From positions 2,232,001-2,296,000 of the forward strand of contig OZ257146.1 in the NCBI GenBank assembly GCA_965279255.1: 64,000 bases of DNA, given 5' to 3'. Below the pieces are notes generated by a model that saw only the letters and a list, made by a program, of their open reading frames with translations, searched no databases and had not been told where the DNA came from. The DNA is from CAMFLJ01 sp965279255 (GTDB lineage Bacteria > Actinomycetota > Acidimicrobiia > Acidimicrobiales > Acidimicrobilacustridaceae). The position numbers and the translations under genes are program-made. Shown here piece by piece: positions 62,715 to 64,000 of this stretch. Every line of letters begins with the position of its first letter. Within the stretch, counting starts at the first letter, position 1.

Positions 62715-63866
62715 ATGACCTCTCTGCCGGCGACCCCCTCGACCCCCGGCCCCCACGCCGGCCGGGTGCGCCTCGTCGTGCTGTTCGGCGGGCAGTCGGC
62801 CGAGCACGACGTCTCCCGGGTCACCGCTCGCCACGTGCTCGCCGCCGCCGACCCCGAGCGCTACGACATCGTGCCGGTCGGCATCACCCGCACCGGCGAG
62901 TGGGTGCAGGCCCAGGCCGCCATCGAGGCGCTGGCCGCCGGGGTCGAGGCCCTGCCCGACTCGCTGCTCGTCGAGGGCCCCGCCCTCGACCCGCTCCCCT
63001 CGCTCGACCAGGCCGCCGGCCCGGTGGTGGTGCTGCCACTGCTGCACGGGCCCATGGGTGAGGACGGCACGGTGCAGGGCCTGCTCGAGGTCGCCGGTGT
63101 TCCCTACGTGGGCTCGGGGGTGCTCGGGTCGGCCATGGCGATGGACAAGATCGCCGCCAAGCAGATCGCCGACGCCAACGGCTTCGCCCAGACCGCGTGG
63201 CGCGGCCTGCACCGCTCCGACCTCCTGCCCGGCGACCTGGCCGACCGGCTCGGGCCCGTCGACCCCGACACCCTCGCCCCCGACGTCATCGACGCCCTGC
63301 TCGGCGGCCTGGCGTTCCCGGTGTTCGTGAAGCCCGCCAACATGGGCTCGTCGATCGGTGTCTCCAAGGTGCGCGACGCCGACCAGCTCCGTACCGGTCT
63401 GGCCGTCGCCCTCGAGCACGACGAGTGGATCGTGGTCGAGGAGGGCGTCACCGCCCGCGAGATCGAGGTCGCCGTGCTCGGCCACACCACCTCCCCGCGG
63501 GCCTCGGTGCCCGGCGAGATCGTGCCCGGCGCCGACTTCTACGACTACGAGGACAAGTACGCCGGCGGCGTCGCCGACCTCCGGGTGCCGGCCCCCCTCC
63601 CCGACGACGTCGCCGAGGACGCCCGCGTGCTGGCCTGCAAGGTGTTCCGCGCCTACCGGGCCGAGGGCATGGCCCGCGTCGACTTCCTCTACGAGGAGGG
63701 CGGCCGGGGCCTGCTGCTGAACGAGCTCAACACGATCCCCGGCTTCACCCCGATCTCCATGTACCCCATGCTCTGGCAGGCCAGCGGCCTGCCCTACCGG
63801 GCCCTGATCGACGAGCTCGTGGGCCTGGCCATCGAGCGTCACGCCCAGGTGCAACGCCGCCGATGA
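62715..63866 (+). CDS. ddl: D-alanine--D-alanine ligase
   Basis: 383 residues from ATG 62715. VVLFGGQSAEHDVSRVTARHVL begins the N-terminal domain. The ATP-grasp core has LPLLHGPMGEDGTVQGLLEVAGVPYVGSGVLGSAMAMDKIAAKQIADANG, FVKPANMGSSIGVSKVRD and the metal-binding end VDFLYEEGGRGLLLNELNTIPGFTPISMYPMLW. It makes D-Ala-D-Ala for MurF, encoded divergently next door. The final ATGA overlaps the next gene. Confidence 0.96.
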   Translation: MTSLPATPSTPGPHAGRVRLVVLFGGQSAEHDVSRVTARHVLAAADPERYDIVPVGITRTGEWVQAQAAIEALAAGVEALPDSLLVEGPALDPLPSLDQAAGPVVVLPLLHGPMGEDGTVQGLLEVAGVPYVGSGVLGSAMAMDKIAAKQIADANGFAQTAWRGLHRSDLLPGDLADRLGPVDPDTLAPDVIDALLGGLAFPVFVKPANMGSSIGVSKVRDADQLRTGLAVALEHDEWIVVEEGVTAREIEVAVLGHTTSPRASVPGEIVPGADFYDYEDKYAGGVADLRVPAPLPDDVAEDARVLACKVFRAYRAEGMARVDFLYEEGGRGLLLNELNTIPGFTPISMYPMLWQASGLPYRALIDELVGLAIERHAQVQRRR

Positions 63867-64000
63867 GCGTCGAGGCTTCCGCCACCACCGTCCTGCTCGA
63901 CCGCCTGGCCTTCCCCGACTGCCCCCGCTGGCACGACGGCCGCCTCTGGTTCTCCGACTCCCACGACGGCCGGGTGTGGGCCATGACCGAGGAGGGCCAG
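63863..64000 (+). CDS. SMP-30/gluconolactonase-like protein, N-terminal part
   Basis: The first 46 residues: LLDRLAFPDCPRWHDGRLWFSDSHDGRVWAMTEEGQ. The E/D-C-P-R-W-H-D-G-R-L-W-F-S-D pattern is the first blade of SMP-30/gluconolactonase beta-propellers. The gene runs off the window edge. Translationally coupled to ddl (ATGA). Confidence 0.75.
   Translation, partial: MSVEASATTVLLDRLAFPDCPRWHDGRLWFSDSHDGRVWAMTEEGQ

Overview
The window is chromosomal DNA of a very GC-rich, monoderm actinobacterium. Features supporting this are the dnaG-rpoD pair, a BldC/excisionase-like HTH protein, a class F-type sortase, a Tad (Flp) pilus locus without an outer-membrane secretin, DUF3052 and DUF6777-like proteins, and uppS-recO and murF/ddl genes. 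An Acidimicrobiia-type lineage is a reasonable guess, but this is inference. The window splits into a mobile island (about 264-20,686), visibly less GC-rich than its surroundings, and a conventional chromosome (about 20,700-64,000).

Mobile island. It lies between a displaced tRNA 3' fragment (264-310) and an intact tRNA-Met(CAT) gene (20,640-20,715). Next to the intact tRNA are a tyrosine integrase, an excisionase-like HTH protein, a winged-helix regulator and a TrwC/TraI-type relaxase-helicase whose tail is frameshifted. No type IV secretion or FtsK-like transfer ATPase is seen, so it looks like an integrative mobilizable element. Its left three quarters (about 530-15,051) is an unusual gene-cassette array. 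Short genes or two-gene operons are separated by a recurring asymmetric core of about 16 bp, consensus GTCCCCWAMCGCCGGG. All well-matched copies from 542 to 12,314 point right. All well-matched copies from 12,620 to 15,051 point left. The two outermost copies share a 23-bp sequence in inverted orientation. Genes in the same sense as the site stop 2-13 bp before it. The cargo comprises an IS110 element, several lipoproteins and small membrane proteins, an AlbA_2-type protein, a protein with an RNAFAHDYS motif, three ECF sigma factor/membrane regulator pairs, and several decayed genes. No integron integrase is visible and the core is not a canonical attC, so this may be an undescribed cassette system.

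Chromosome. 20.6-25.2 kb: tRNA-Met, tRNA-Asn, an HTH protein, a YtxH-like protein, primary sigma factor rpoD and primase dnaG. 25.3-34.3 kb: a DUF6777-like membrane protein, pyruvate phosphate dikinase, glycyl-tRNA synthetase, an RDD protein and a tandem-domain CoA transferase. 34.4-42.2 kb: recO and uppS; divergent dinG-type helicase; era, a CorC/CNNM-family protein, ybeY and phoH in one overlapping operon. 42.3-46.2 kb: small conserved proteins, an ArsR/SRPBCC pair and a divergent GlxA regulator/DJ-1 pair.

46.5-55.4 kb is a surface locus: an ice-binding-like (DUF3494) protein with a collagen-like stalk and a weak sorting-signal-like tail, a sortase, then a Tad pilus operon (CpaB/RcpC-like, TadZ-like ATPase, TadA, TadB, TadC, Flp-like pilin and three TadE/pseudopilin-like proteins) with overlapping stop/start codons. 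55.3-64 kb carries a GNAT protein, an LPG-synthase-like membrane protein, a PAP2 phosphatase, a frameshifted gene, gamma-carbonic anhydrase, an MFS exporter, murF, ddl, and the start of an SMP-30-like gene cut by the window edge.
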